Source: Sphingobacteriia bacterium
GTDB lineage: Bacteria; Bacteroidota; Bacteroidia; NS11-12g; UBA955
Reading direction: 5' to 3'
Assembly: GCA_021151535.1 (NCBI GenBank)
Contig: JAGKXC010000046.1
Location: forward strand, 1-28,928
DNA length: 28,928 nt
Part shown: piece after piece, positions 13,615 to 22,695 of the stretch
Position numbering within the stretch: the stretch's first letter is position 1
Layout: each line of letters begins with the position of its first letter
Program-made: the position numbers and the translations under genes
The notes under the pieces: generated by a model
The model's input: only the letters and a program-made list of their open reading frames with translations
The model's database searches: none
Told to the model about the DNA's origin: nothing

Positions 13615-14763
13615 ATGAGTTTTAGCGAAATTATATTAACACCAATTCACACATCTTGTTCCTGCTTGCCCTGTACTTTAGGAGCTTTTAAAAAATTAAG
13701 AGAAGGAGTTCAAGACATGAAAACCGGCCTTGTTGAATTTCTAGCCAAACCCAATATAGGGGAGTTGCTGAAATTAGGTAAGACATCGGCAGATTTTCAT
13801 TCAAGAATGCGATTTGCCGTTGTGTTTAGTTTAATTAATACACCTGAACGACAGCTTGTGTTTTTTAAGTCATTTTTAAGTAATCCCAATTTTGATGTAG
13901 AGTTATTTGATTTTTCTGTGATAAAAAGTTTTCTGGATTTACAAAAAAATAGAAATTATGCTATAGAAAGTTGGATTGAAATGTACATTAAACATGCTGT
14001 TGTTTATCATAGGTTTCCGGAATTTATAAAAACTGCAACGGTTTGCATAAATAAGCAGGACTTTATGTCTTATGCTGTTGTAATACTTGAAATGGGTGAT
14101 GACGTATTTCGAAATTTCTTTAAAGCGCATTTTCATGTAACTGTATTGCTGGGTTTTATTGAAATGGCATTTGAGGCTTTTTTACTAGATAGGTCGAATC
14201 TGAAAGCTCAGATTGTGCAAGAGCTGCATGAAGTCATTTATGATGGATTTAAAACATATGAAAATGAATTTTGGCGTAAGAGATGTATCATCATGACCAA
14301 TAGGATTTTACAAGAAGGGAATCACGACTTGTTGCCATATAAAACCCCGAACTTCGGAGCCAAAACAAAGGAAGAGTATCAGCTGATTTTTAACGGAATC
14401 AAACAAGTACAATCTTCATTTTCAAGAGAAAAATACTATTATGAAAGTAGGATTAAATCTAAACTCAATTCCATTGCCGAACTCAAAAATGAGATTGAGA
14501 AAATAGAAAAAAATATGTCAAAAAGGGAGCTGTCTCAAAGTCGTTTACATCATCTTAGTGAGTTAACCCATGTTCTTCCAATAGAGCGATTGAATATGAT
14601 GATCGATTCGGATAAATCCATTTACTATTTTCCAGAGTATATGTTTCATGACGCACTTGATTTCATTTATCTGTTATCTGATGCTAAAAAAGATTCACTA
14701 CGCAGGAAGCTAAAAACCGCAAAGAGAGGGATTTTGAAAAAAATAAAGTTTGCTTTGGGCTAA
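13615..14763 (+). CDS. Hypothetical protein, no recognised family
   Basis: I do not recognise this 382-residue protein. It has no signal peptide or clear membrane helix. A Cys cluster TSCSCLPC sits at about residues 13-20, the middle (about 60-250) is predicted mostly helical with many Phe, Tyr and Ile, and about 265-310 (KYYYESRIKSKLNSIAELKN, then further Glu/Lys heptads) looks like a coiled coil. The C-terminus is very basic (RRKLKTAKRGILKKIK). An internal ATG at 13717 has a good AGAAGGAG 8 nt before it and would remove the Cys cluster; the first ATG is kept because of the upstream promoter. The gene is AT-rich compared with the metabolic genes and lacks the GGGCGAT word, both compatible with recent transfer. 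It is flanked by a pseudogene and a T9SS gene, neither informative. Confidence 0.7.
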   Translation: MSFSEIILTPIHTSCSCLPCTLGAFKKLREGVQDMKTGLVEFLAKPNIGELLKLGKTSADFHSRMRFAVVFSLINTPERQLVFFKSFLSNPNFDVELFDFSVIKSFLDLQKNRNYAIESWIEMYIKHAVVYHRFPEFIKTATVCINKQDFMSYAVVILEMGDDVFRNFFKAHFHVTVLLGFIEMAFEAFLLDRSNLKAQIVQELHEVIYDGFKTYENEFWRKRCIIMTNRILQEGNHDLLPYKTPNFGAKTKEEYQLIFNGIKQVQSSFSREKYYYESRIKSKLNSIAELKNEIEKIEKNMSKRELSQSRLHHLSELTHVLPIERLNMMIDSDKSIYYFPEYMFHDALDFIYLLSDAKKDSLRRKLKTAKRGILKKIKFALG

Positions 14764-14786
14764 ATTTCCATTTCCCCGTAACTTGC
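14754..14786 (+). promoter_or_regulatory. Possible promoter of the T9SS toroid protein gene
   Basis: TTTG (14754-14757) inside the end of the preceding gene, 21 nt, then TAACTTGC (14779-14786), similar to the TATCTTGC seen before the kinase operon. The ATG follows 13 nt later. Confidence 0.35.
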
Positions 14787-14799
14787 AATTCACAATTCT

Positions 14800-16797
14800 A
14801 TGAAAATGTCCGTGAGGATTATACTGTTGCGATTCGTGCTTTTTGCGGCCGTGTTATTCCTTATCCCCAAAGCGTTTTCTCAGAATTTTCCTTTGGGTTG
14901 GTCTGGATCGCCCATTATTCCTTCTACTGTTTGGTCGGATAAATCCCAGTGGAATTCAGGCGCCGCACCTGGTGATCAAATCATCGCCACACATACCAAC
15001 AATGAAATTCAATTGCATTGGAAATTTGGACCGGGAAATCGGGCGAAATGGGTTGTATACTACCTCCGCCTGAAAACACCCATCGCCTTTCACGATACCC
15101 AAATAATTGGCATTGATGTGAAGGGTACGTTGAGTAAAAAAGATAACCGCGACTTTAGTTTCAAATTTGAAGATGGTACAAGTCAAGGCATTTTCCTTTC
15201 CCATGGGTTGGCCGCCATCGATCGGTGGGTGAACCGCATTTCTGTGCTCAAAAAGCAAGCGAATGGATCTCCCAATTGGAACAAAATTAACGTGATCGCC
15301 TTTGCCATTTCTTCCGATCCTTCGGCCAATGACCTACTCGCAGATTCAGGTACGGTTTGTATTCGGAATCTACAAGTGGCGAACATCGCCCAGTGGGAAA
15401 GAACCAGCATTTTTGATACCTTGCCTGCATCGCCCAAACTCGATACCGTTAGGCAAGAAACTTTGAATGCAATCTTGGGGAGGCAAGTGGCGAATGGACT
15501 TTTTTATACCTGGCGGGAAGACAATTGCTCTTGGCTCTACGGACATGGATTGGTGCTGAAATTGCTGTCGTTGGAGGGAATTTGGGACAATGGCAAGCCC
15601 ATGAATGCGAGCGCAACGGCAGCGGAGAAGTTGGCTCATTTCATTGCTAATCAGCAAAATAGCGTAGGATTTTGGCCACGAGCGTGGAATACCAAACAGG
15701 GTACGGTGCGGTTTACAGATGAATACATTTGGTTTGGCGATTTCCCATGGATGATTACTGGATTGGTAAATTATAACGCAAAATCGGGCGATGCGCAGGT
15801 GTTGCCCTCAATTTATAAAGCCCAAAAATTCCTGTATTCGCTGATTGAACCTAGCGGCAGGGTGAATACGGTGAATTCCACAACTGGAGCAAAACAGCCT
15901 GTTACCAGCACCGAGGCTTATGCCGCAGTAATTCAAAGTGTTTATGAATTGGGCGATACGATGCGCGCTCGGATTTTAACCGAATATATCCAAAATTACA
16001 CCTGGGAAAATGGCTTGAAATATTACAAGGAAGCGATTTACAGTTATCGGCCTACATTGTTTAGTAACACGTGGATGGCGATGTTGAGAAAATCTGCTGC
16101 TGATTCGGCTAAGGCTTTGGATGCATTATCCTTCGCTGCCAAATCGCTCAATACCCGCGGGGATGGCAAATTGAATGGGTTTGATGGTTTTGGTCCGGTT
16201 GCCACCTGGTTGGAAGGTACGCTCTCTTATATCTGTGCCGGCGGACCCAACAGTAACATGTTGTTTGATAATTTGTTGCAGTTGCGTTACCCAGATGGAA
16301 GTGTTCCATCTTACAGTGATAGTTTGGGAGGAAAGGGCGATGTTTGGGCGGTTACATGGTCGAGTTTGGATGCTACAGCATGGTTGTATTATGTGTCGGC
16401 CAGAAAATCGCCGTTCAAGAAATACGTTGAATTTACATCGCCATTGAATTTGGAAATTCCGCAAAAGATGGATGATGCATTTGTGATTTTTCCCAATCCT
16501 GGATCAGGGGATATTGTGGTTAAGAGGACAGGTTTGGGGGGAAATGTGGTTAGTGGAATAAGGATTTATTCTGTGAGCGGTGTACAATTGTTTTCATGGC
16601 GCGCAGTTGATGAACGGGAGGTGATTTTTGGAAGTGCTGGAGGGGAAAGAGGGTACAGCGAGCACGGCGGCATTGCGGCGAAGCATGGGCAGGAAACGTT
16701 TTCTTTGGACGTTAGTGCATTGAAATCTGGTATCTATTTTTTTGAAATGACAGCTTCAGATGGCACGGTTCAGCGATTGAAGTGGGTGAAGGATTAG
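14800..16797 (+). CDS. T9SS-secreted protein with CBM-like domain and alpha/alpha-toroid, putative glycan-active
   Basis: This 665-residue protein has four parts. A signal peptide runs to about residue 27 (ending KAFSQ). Residues about 30-200 look like a beta-sandwich of the CBM11/CIA30 kind (HWKFGPGNRAKWVVYYLRL, FSFKFEDGTSQGIFL, and an end with VCIRNLQVANI). Residues about 210-545 are helical and aromatic-rich (FYTWREDNCSWLYGHGLVLK, GFWPRAWNTKQGTVRF, WLEGTLSYICAGG), resembling six-hairpin glycosidases, lyases and epimerases. The C-terminus (about 560-665) is a T9SS type A sorting domain: FVIFPNPGSGDIVV, IRIYSVSGVQLFSW, LKSGIYFFEM. It should be exported through the outer membrane and attached to or released from the surface. 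The family and substrate are not identified and no catalytic residue can be named. An unusual Gly-rich insert (about 602-630) lies in the sorting domain. A start two codons later (14806) is equally possible. Confidence 0.78.
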   Translation: MKMSVRIILLRFVLFAAVLFLIPKAFSQNFPLGWSGSPIIPSTVWSDKSQWNSGAAPGDQIIATHTNNEIQLHWKFGPGNRAKWVVYYLRLKTPIAFHDTQIIGIDVKGTLSKKDNRDFSFKFEDGTSQGIFLSHGLAAIDRWVNRISVLKKQANGSPNWNKINVIAFAISSDPSANDLLADSGTVCIRNLQVANIAQWERTSIFDTLPASPKLDTVRQETLNAILGRQVANGLFYTWREDNCSWLYGHGLVLKLLSLEGIWDNGKPMNASATAAEKLAHFIANQQNSVGFWPRAWNTKQGTVRFTDEYIWFGDFPWMITGLVNYNAKSGDAQVLPSIYKAQKFLYSLIEPSGRVNTVNSTTGAKQPVTSTEAYAAVIQSVYELGDTMRARILTEYIQNYTWENGLKYYKEAIYSYRPTLFSNTWMAMLRKSAADSAKALDALSFAAKSLNTRGDGKLNGFDGFGPVATWLEGTLSYICAGGPNSNMLFDNLLQLRYPDGSVPSYSDSLGGKGDVWAVTWSSLDATAWLYYVSARKSPFKKYVEFTSPLNLEIPQKMDDAFVIFPNPGSGDIVVKRTGLGGNVVSGIRIYSVSGVQLFSWRAVDEREVIFGSAGGERGYSEHGGIAAKHGQETFSLDVSALKSGIYFFEMTASDGTVQRLKWVKD

Positions 16798-16889
16798 ATT
16801 TACATTGTTTAAATTAACTTTTCTTATTTATTATGAAATTCTTTGATAATTAGTTCATGATCAGTTGAATTGCGATATTTGAAGCGGAT

Positions 16890-18377
16890 ATGAATTTTAA
16901 AAAGGTTTCTATTATTATTTTTATTCTCGCCGGACTAAGTTTCTGTTTTGGATTATTGTATTTGGAGACAGGTCAAGAATGGGGCGATGATTTTGCATTG
17001 TATTTGTCGCAAGCAAAGGCCTTGAAGGATGGCAATGTGAGCCAGCTTCTTGAATACAATAAATGGTCAATGGATAATAGCGAAGGGATGATAGGCCCAT
17101 ATTTATATCCAGTAGGTTTGCCAATTTTAGAATGGGTGTATTTGAAATTTTTTCCATTTAGTTGGGTCGGTTTGAAGGTGTTTCAGTGGCTAATATTTGT
17201 ATTATCTGGTTTTTGTTTTTTGGGTTTTATTAAAAAATATGGTGATTTTTCAAATGGGTGGTTGATTTTTTTAATGTCATTTTATTGGTTACATCCAAAA
17301 ATGATCGAATTCTCTGATCGATTAATGAGTGATACACTTTATTTGTCTTTGGTATCAGTGTTTTTCTATGCGCTATTTCAGTTGAATTCTAATTCTAAAA
17401 AGAGTAAAGGATTAATTTACAATAGTTTGATATTAATGTCGCTGATTGCTGTGTCCTTAACGCGAGTAGTTGGTTTTGTACTTGTAGGAACTTGGCTATT
17501 TAAAATAATTTATGATTACAAGAATGGCGATAAAATTAGCCATTCGATTCCATTTTTTTTAATTGGCTTATTGTCAATTGTTTACATTAAAATAATGGAT
17601 GCGCGATTAGAGTCAAATCATGTAGAAGCTTTGAACCAAGTTTCATTAGAATTATTGGGCAAACATTTTCTTCATTATTTAGAGCTAATTGGTATATACA
17701 CATTTTGGCATTTACGAGTTATCCCATTTTTAGGATATTTGGTAGGACTCGTTTTTATTTTCATTTTAGTTTTAGGTTTGAGAAGAGAAAAGTTATTTTG
17801 GCAACTAATGCCAGTGTTGTTTTTTGTTCTGGCTAGTGTGGGAATTCTGATTATTTGGCCATTCTATCAAGGGGTTAGATTCCTAATGCCTATAATGCCT
17901 TTTGTATTGGTGATGGTAGTACAGCTTATAAATAAACTTGAATTCAAGAAGTTGTTTCTGGGGAAATATCAAGATAAATTACCAATAATTTTAGCAGCTT
18001 TTGTTATTGTTCAAGGTTTGTTAACAACAGTTTACGGTTTTAGATTTTTACAGACGAATAGAGTTTGGACAATGGAGAGTAGGCATGTTTATCAATTTGT
18101 TCAAAACCAAGTTCCAGATTCGGCAATTATTTCTTTTGATAAACCTAGGTGGCTGCATTATGCAACGGGTAAAAGAACTATCAGAATATTAACTGATTCA
18201 TTTCGATTACAATCTAGATATAATTATCAATTGGATTATAAACCCGGAGTTTATACTGAGGATTTAACGAACAAAGCGAAAAACAATTACGCTTACCATT
18301 ACCGCGATTCAGCAGAATTCAAAATAGTTAGGGATTGGCCCAATTTTGTATTATATCAACATAATAAAGTACAATAA
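16890..18377 (+). CDS. Polytopic membrane glycosyltransferase (GT39/PMT-ArnT type)
   Basis: This 495-residue protein has about ten to twelve hydrophobic helices. After the first helix (about 5-24) comes the sequence TGQEWGDDFALYLSQAKAL, whose acidic pair Asp33-Asp34 in the first periplasmic loop is characteristic of the PMT/ArnT GT-C fold, where an Asp there is catalytic. These enzymes move a sugar from a polyprenyl-phosphate carrier to protein, lipid or glycan on the periplasmic side. The C-terminal soluble part (about 395-495: RHVYQFVQNQVPDSAIISFD and WLHYATGKRTIRI) is typical of Bacteroidota members. GATATTTG at 16874-16881 is a weak -7 candidate just before the gene. It is AT-rich and stands alone, convergent with the WG-repeat gene 15 bp away, with no clear terminator between. 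Acceptor and donor are unknown. Confidence 0.82.
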   Translation: MNFKKVSIIIFILAGLSFCFGLLYLETGQEWGDDFALYLSQAKALKDGNVSQLLEYNKWSMDNSEGMIGPYLYPVGLPILEWVYLKFFPFSWVGLKVFQWLIFVLSGFCFLGFIKKYGDFSNGWLIFLMSFYWLHPKMIEFSDRLMSDTLYLSLVSVFFYALFQLNSNSKKSKGLIYNSLILMSLIAVSLTRVVGFVLVGTWLFKIIYDYKNGDKISHSIPFFLIGLLSIVYIKIMDARLESNHVEALNQVSLELLGKHFLHYLELIGIYTFWHLRVIPFLGYLVGLVFIFILVLGLRREKLFWQLMPVLFFVLASVGILIIWPFYQGVRFLMPIMPFVLVMVVQLINKLEFKKLFLGKYQDKLPIILAAFVIVQGLLTTVYGFRFLQTNRVWTMESRHVYQFVQNQVPDSAIISFDKPRWLHYATGKRTIRILTDSFRLQSRYNYQLDYKPGVYTEDLTNKAKNNYAYHYRDSAEFKIVRDWPNFVLYQHNKVQ

Positions 18378-18392
18378 TTCCCATAGTAAAAA

Positions 18393-19481
18393 CTACAGTT
18401 GTTTCCTGGTTTTTATGGTACTGGATTTTTTGTGCAATCCATGTAGTTCGAACCAGTGAATGTCTTGTGCTATTAATATTTTCGCTTGATTCTTAGCGAA
18501 GAATTTTGAATTAGAAGTAGGGAATTTGATTTGATAATCTGTAAAAACTCCATTTAAATATTGATGCTTTTCCAAGTGATAAACACTGATATTATTTATT
18601 TTATGGCCATAATCGAATTTTGTTAAAATTAAATAAGGCCAATGTTCTTCTACAATGTCGAAACGATCGTCTAAGAACCGATTTTCTCTGGTTAGAAATA
18701 CCCGCTGCATAGAATCGGACGGTAAAATGGCGGATATACTAGCACTGTCGCCAATGGATCCAATTTGAATAAATCGGGGCGATATCATTTCTCCTTGCAA
18801 TCCAACAAATCCAATGAGGGTATCTTGTTTTACCATAAATGTGTTGTTTGCTACTAGTTGAAAAAAATCGTACTGGCATTTGGTAATGGGTTTACCTGTT
18901 ACCAAGTTGGAGAAGCCGTATTTTGTATCACCGTTTTCGGTTTTATCGCCCGAAATAATTATTTGATTAATTCCGCAATAATTCGCCAATAAATAATGAA
19001 ATCCCCTGCCACAATTTAGCATTCCCTTGCCATTGAATAGGTATTGAAATGAGCTATCCACGGCTAGAAAATAGGTTTCATTGCGAATGTTTTCTAGTGT
19101 TTGAATTTCTATGTAGTTGAATTTTACGGGTACTATAATTTCCCCATGAGTATTACATATGCCAGTCTTATTGCCATTAAATAATTGGAAGTAATAAACC
19201 ATTCTGGATTCATCCAAAATGGTCAGGATATTGGTATAAATGGGCGGAATAATTTGCCTGCCTTTTGTGTTGAAGCAACTTTTGTACGTTTGATTCATAG
19301 AATCGAAACTTACAATGGCAAATTTTTCATTGATTTCATAATTGATAGCAGAAAAAGACCGGCCACCGATTTGCTTATTTCCTAAAAATAATAGCTGTCC
19401 ATCCTCGCTTTCTTTCCATTGAGCGGAAGCGAAAGTGAAAAAAAACAGACAGAAACCAGTGACAAAATGTTTCTTCAGCAT
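18393..19481 (-). CDS. Secreted WG-repeat-like protein
   Basis: This 362-residue protein has a signal peptide (MLKKHFVTGFCLFFFTFASA, cut near residue 20). It contains degenerate WG-type repeats in which a Gly-containing turn is followed by an I(I/V)xPxxF/Y stretch: NTKGRQIIPPIYTNI, NTHGEIIVPVKFNYIEI, and GLQGEMISPRFIQIG. Such repeats form beta-rich domains in many Bacteroidota exported proteins of unknown role. No T9SS sorting domain or lipobox is visible, so it is probably periplasmic. It is third in a minus-strand operon, 12 bp after the beta-barrel/TPR-like gene, so it probably works with that protein. Confidence 0.7.
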   Translation of the reverse strand: MLKKHFVTGFCLFFFTFASAQWKESEDGQLLFLGNKQIGGRSFSAINYEINEKFAIVSFDSMNQTYKSCFNTKGRQIIPPIYTNILTILDESRMVYYFQLFNGNKTGICNTHGEIIVPVKFNYIEIQTLENIRNETYFLAVDSSFQYLFNGKGMLNCGRGFHYLLANYCGINQIIISGDKTENGDTKYGFSNLVTGKPITKCQYDFFQLVANNTFMVKQDTLIGFVGLQGEMISPRFIQIGSIGDSASISAILPSDSMQRVFLTRENRFLDDRFDIVEEHWPYLILTKFDYGHKINNISVYHLEKHQYLNGVFTDYQIKFPTSNSKFFAKNQAKILIAQDIHWFELHGLHKKSSTIKTRKQL

Positions 19482-19493
19482 GGATTAATAACG

Positions 19494-22400
19494 TTAAAAA
19501 GTAATTGCCGTATATACCCATATGCCTTGAATATTGAGTATTTGTGTATTTGGATTGCTTATATTGTTTAGGTAAGTTAATTGCGTAGCAGTAAATAATG
19601 GTAGCGTGAAAGTTTGGTTGATTGAAGTATTGGAATAGATAGCACCGATTCTCCACCAACGGGTAATTTTAAACTTGGCTTCAACTTCAAGGTGACTGCC
19701 TGTAATGCTGTACAATGAATTTTGGGTTATTGGCATCCAAGTAGAATTGAAGGGTTGGTAAGAAGCCGAAAGGAATCCAATTCCATAACCAATTTTTGGA
19801 CTCACAAAGGAGTTTTTTGTGGTTTCTTGGGCGATACTATTGGGATACTGATTGAACGTTCCTTGGTTTTCCATGTATTGCAAATTTGCCTCCGCGCCGA
19901 TGGTAATTGTTTGGCGGCTTTTTGGAAATCTCCATCCATAATTAAAACCAGCACGTTGAAAAGTTGCATACATACTGGTATGGTTATTTATGGAAATTCC
20001 AGTTATACTGTTAGTTATAGAATAATCATTAAATACTGTGTTTTTAATAGATGAATAGTAGGTAGGATATTGTGCTTGATATTGTTCACTGAATTTATCA
20101 TACATATTCGTGATTTCGGCATTGCCCATATTTTGAATGGTCCATTCTAATTGTCCAGCATGAACATCGAAATAATGGCCAACTACTTTGCCGTTATTTT
20201 TTATTTTCCACCAGGTGTGATGAATATTTGCGTTTGCGGTATAGCTTACACCTTCGAATTTATTCTTTTGTGTTTGCCAATCAATGAGTGTTTTCGTTGG
20301 ATTTGGGAATTCGATATTCGAGTACTTTGACAGATCGGCTACGTAATTACCAGAAGCACGGAAAATCGACCCTCCTCCATAGAATTCCAAACCATTGTTG
20401 TAACGTCGTTTTAATTTAAGGATATACAGTTTTGCTTGCGTAATAGCTAGGTAATTGTTGGTAGAATCATTGATTCTATTGGCTAATTGAAGAAGTTTGG
20501 TTTTATCGGTTATGGTTTTTTCTTGTCTTAATTCCTTACGATATCGGAATTGGTTAAAGTTGGCATTAATGCGGTTATAATAGTAATTAGCAAGAATGGT
20601 ATTGATTTCCAATTTACTTGTATCATTGAAATTGGGATGCGTAAGGATAAATCTAGCGGCACTGTCATTATCGCCCGATTCTTTTATCCCATTAAATTGT
20701 GTTTCAAGTATTTTATCTTCAATGAATTTCAATTTTGCTGTACCTGAATCACTGGGAATCATGGCGTTGGCCGTTAAAATTTTGGATTTGGCAATTTGAT
20801 AATCTTCCTTTTTGATAAAGTTTTCAGTTTCTTGCCAAATGGTTTGATAATCAATATTTAAGGACAGTCTTTTTAATTCAAAGTTGCTAGGATCAACCGC
20901 GATGCACGAATCTGCCAATTTTCGAAGTAACGCAAGATCTTTATTGGGTGCGTAATAGCCCAACATGAGTCGCTGAAATTGATTTTTCTTCAAGATTTCG
21001 CCCATCCTATCGCCTGGGATTTTATCCCAAAATGGCAGGATTTTTTGCAGTGATTCATACATTTCAGCTGCTTCGGCAAACTTTTTACTTTCGAATAATA
21101 GGTTGGCCTGTTTTAAAGTGTTTTGAGCCTCCGTTAGCTTCAAATTTAAAATTGCGAATTTCCCTAGTGTGGCTGTGTCGGTTGGTTTTAGCTTTTTCGC
21201 TTCGTTGATAAATGTTAATGCGGTTTCATATTTGTATTGGCTCATCGCTGCATTGTATTGAAACATGTTTTCATTGAACTTTACATCTTGTTGGCAGTTT
21301 TTAATCTTAGCTTGTAACTCAATAAATTCTGTTTCAGTTTCCTTCATCGGTCCTGTTAATGCTTTGTTATAAAAGCTTTCTGCTTGACTGCATTGGCCAG
21401 ATTCAAGCGCTTGCTTAGCATAGCTGAGTAACTGTTTTTGCTTATCTGCAGCCCTTTGCTTTATTGCATTTTTACAATCAGCAATTCCAGTTTTTAGGGC
21501 GATAATTTCTGGCGATTTTTCATTTAAAGGACCTTTGGCAATAATGGAAGGCAATAGTTTCTCAGCTTCATCACAATTGTTCTCAGTTAGCAAACTCTCA
21601 CAATTATTGATCATGACCAATTGTTGTTCCTTTTGAAGCGCTGCCTTTTCATTGGCGATATCCTTTTTACATTGATCTACTTTTTTGAAAATATCTTGAA
21701 CCTCAGGTGAGGTTTGATTTAAAGGACCTGCTGGCAATTGGGTCTGTACCATTTTTGCTGCACTATCGCAGTAACGAAGTCGAACCAAATTATCAGCAGA
21801 ATAGAGAAACTGTTTTTGTTGTGATAATTGCAGATCAATATCGTTTTTCTTCTTTTGCTCTTGGCATGTTTTAACTTTGGCATAGAAATCCTGAGCCTCG
21901 GCAGATTGTTTTGTTAGTGGTCCAGCAGGGAATTCACTTTCAAACTTTTTTACAGCTGCAGTGCAGTTGCTAAGTACAATCAACGACTTACAATTATCTA
22001 TAAATGCTAATTGCGCTTGTTTTTTACGACTGGTTTCTAATTCAGCCTGCTGTTTTTTACATTGATCTACGGCAGCTAGAAAGGTGGTTACTTCGGTTGA
22101 ATTGGATTTTATCGGACCGTTAGTTGAAAAATTGGTATTGAAATATTGCAAACCTTCCTCGCATTGTCCGCTTTCTAAGTAATACTTGGCGCGGGAAATC
22201 GTATTTAATTGCGCTTGTTTTTGTTTTTCAAGTATCTCTCTAATTTTTCTGGCTTCTTCTTCTTTAATTTCAGTGGGCGATTCATATCTAAATCCAGGGT
22301 ATCTGCTGCTGCTTAGCCAATACACGGTTAATATTCCTCCATTTTCAGGTTCTGGATTAAAGAAATTTTCTGCACTACCTGTTTGATTGGGGGTTTCAAT

Positions 22401-22688
22401 GGTAATTGCAAAAAAGCCATTCCCATAGGGGAGGGTTATATTCTGTTGACTGTTGGGTTGGCAGAAGAACTTGGTGGAACCGATTGAAATTTTTACAGTT
22501 TTATCGCCCTCCCAAATCAGGTTTAACGTTATCTTTTTTTCGTTAGATTTTGGGGCTGTATTTTGAACCGTAGGTGTAGTGCTTCTTTTCGGTACGGGTG
22601 CGGCTTTGGGTTTTGGCAAATTGATTCCTTGCGAGAACAAGGAACCCAAAAGACACAAGGTGAAACTCAGTGCAATTAGTCTTTTCAT
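19494..22688 (-). CDS. Cysteine-repeat/TPR-like protein with C-terminal outer-membrane beta-barrel
   Basis: This 1064-residue protein starts with a signal peptide (about 1-20), followed by a Pro/Lys/Thr-rich linker (to about 50) and a small beta-rich domain (about 51-130) that may bind the Gly-rich cell wall or ligand. Five repeats of about 65 residues follow (about 165-470), each with one Cys pair 32-34 residues apart (176/210, 242/275, 307/340, 372/405, 433/465) and a GPL, GPI or GPM turn every 60-65 residues. TPR-like helices fill about 470-760 (YKYETALTFINEAKKLKPTD, FAEAAEMYESLQKI). The last 300 residues alternate polar and aromatic residues (FYGGGSIFRASG, FNYGWRFPKSRQTITIGAEA, WWRIGAIYSN) and end IWVYTAITF, as in outer-membrane barrels with a C-terminal Phe. 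It follows the T9SS surface protein gene by 7 bp and precedes the WG gene by 12 bp. No family name is known to me. Confidence 0.75.
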   Translation of the reverse strand: MKRLIALSFTLCLLGSLFSQGINLPKPKAAPVPKRSTTPTVQNTAPKSNEKKITLNLIWEGDKTVKISIGSTKFFCQPNSQQNITLPYGNGFFAITIETPNQTGSAENFFNPEPENGGILTVYWLSSSRYPGFRYESPTEIKEEEARKIREILEKQKQAQLNTISRAKYYLESGQCEEGLQYFNTNFSTNGPIKSNSTEVTTFLAAVDQCKKQQAELETSRKKQAQLAFIDNCKSLIVLSNCTAAVKKFESEFPAGPLTKQSAEAQDFYAKVKTCQEQKKKNDIDLQLSQQKQFLYSADNLVRLRYCDSAAKMVQTQLPAGPLNQTSPEVQDIFKKVDQCKKDIANEKAALQKEQQLVMINNCESLLTENNCDEAEKLLPSIIAKGPLNEKSPEIIALKTGIADCKNAIKQRAADKQKQLLSYAKQALESGQCSQAESFYNKALTGPMKETETEFIELQAKIKNCQQDVKFNENMFQYNAAMSQYKYETALTFINEAKKLKPTDTATLGKFAILNLKLTEAQNTLKQANLLFESKKFAEAAEMYESLQKILPFWDKIPGDRMGEILKKNQFQRLMLGYYAPNKDLALLRKLADSCIAVDPSNFELKRLSLNIDYQTIWQETENFIKKEDYQIAKSKILTANAMIPSDSGTAKLKFIEDKILETQFNGIKESGDNDSAARFILTHPNFNDTSKLEINTILANYYYNRINANFNQFRYRKELRQEKTITDKTKLLQLANRINDSTNNYLAITQAKLYILKLKRRYNNGLEFYGGGSIFRASGNYVADLSKYSNIEFPNPTKTLIDWQTQKNKFEGVSYTANANIHHTWWKIKNNGKVVGHYFDVHAGQLEWTIQNMGNAEITNMYDKFSEQYQAQYPTYYSSIKNTVFNDYSITNSITGISINNHTSMYATFQRAGFNYGWRFPKSRQTITIGAEANLQYMENQGTFNQYPNSIAQETTKNSFVSPKIGYGIGFLSASYQPFNSTWMPITQNSLYSITGSHLEVEAKFKITRWWRIGAIYSNTSINQTFTLPLFTATQLTYLNNISNPNTQILNIQGIWVYTAITF
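21279..22196 (-). repeat. Five-fold ~65-residue cysteine repeat within the barrel protein gene
   Basis: Residues 165-470 of the 1064-residue protein repeat at about 195 bp. The invariant parts are a Cys followed by an acidic or Ala-rich helix, GP(L/I/M), an SxE(V/A/I) segment and a final Cys before a Lys-rich stretch. Repeats 2 and 4 have an extra Cys nine residues before the first one (233 and 363), so alternate units differ. Confidence 0.75.
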
Positions 22689-22695
22689 TTTTTAA

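Noticed and set aside
16640..16700. GC-rich insert in the T9SS sorting domain sharing GCGAAGCATG with the palindromic unit after tRNA-Arg
   Set aside because: A single shared 10-mer is expected by chance between stretches of this length, and the insert has no clear hairpin.
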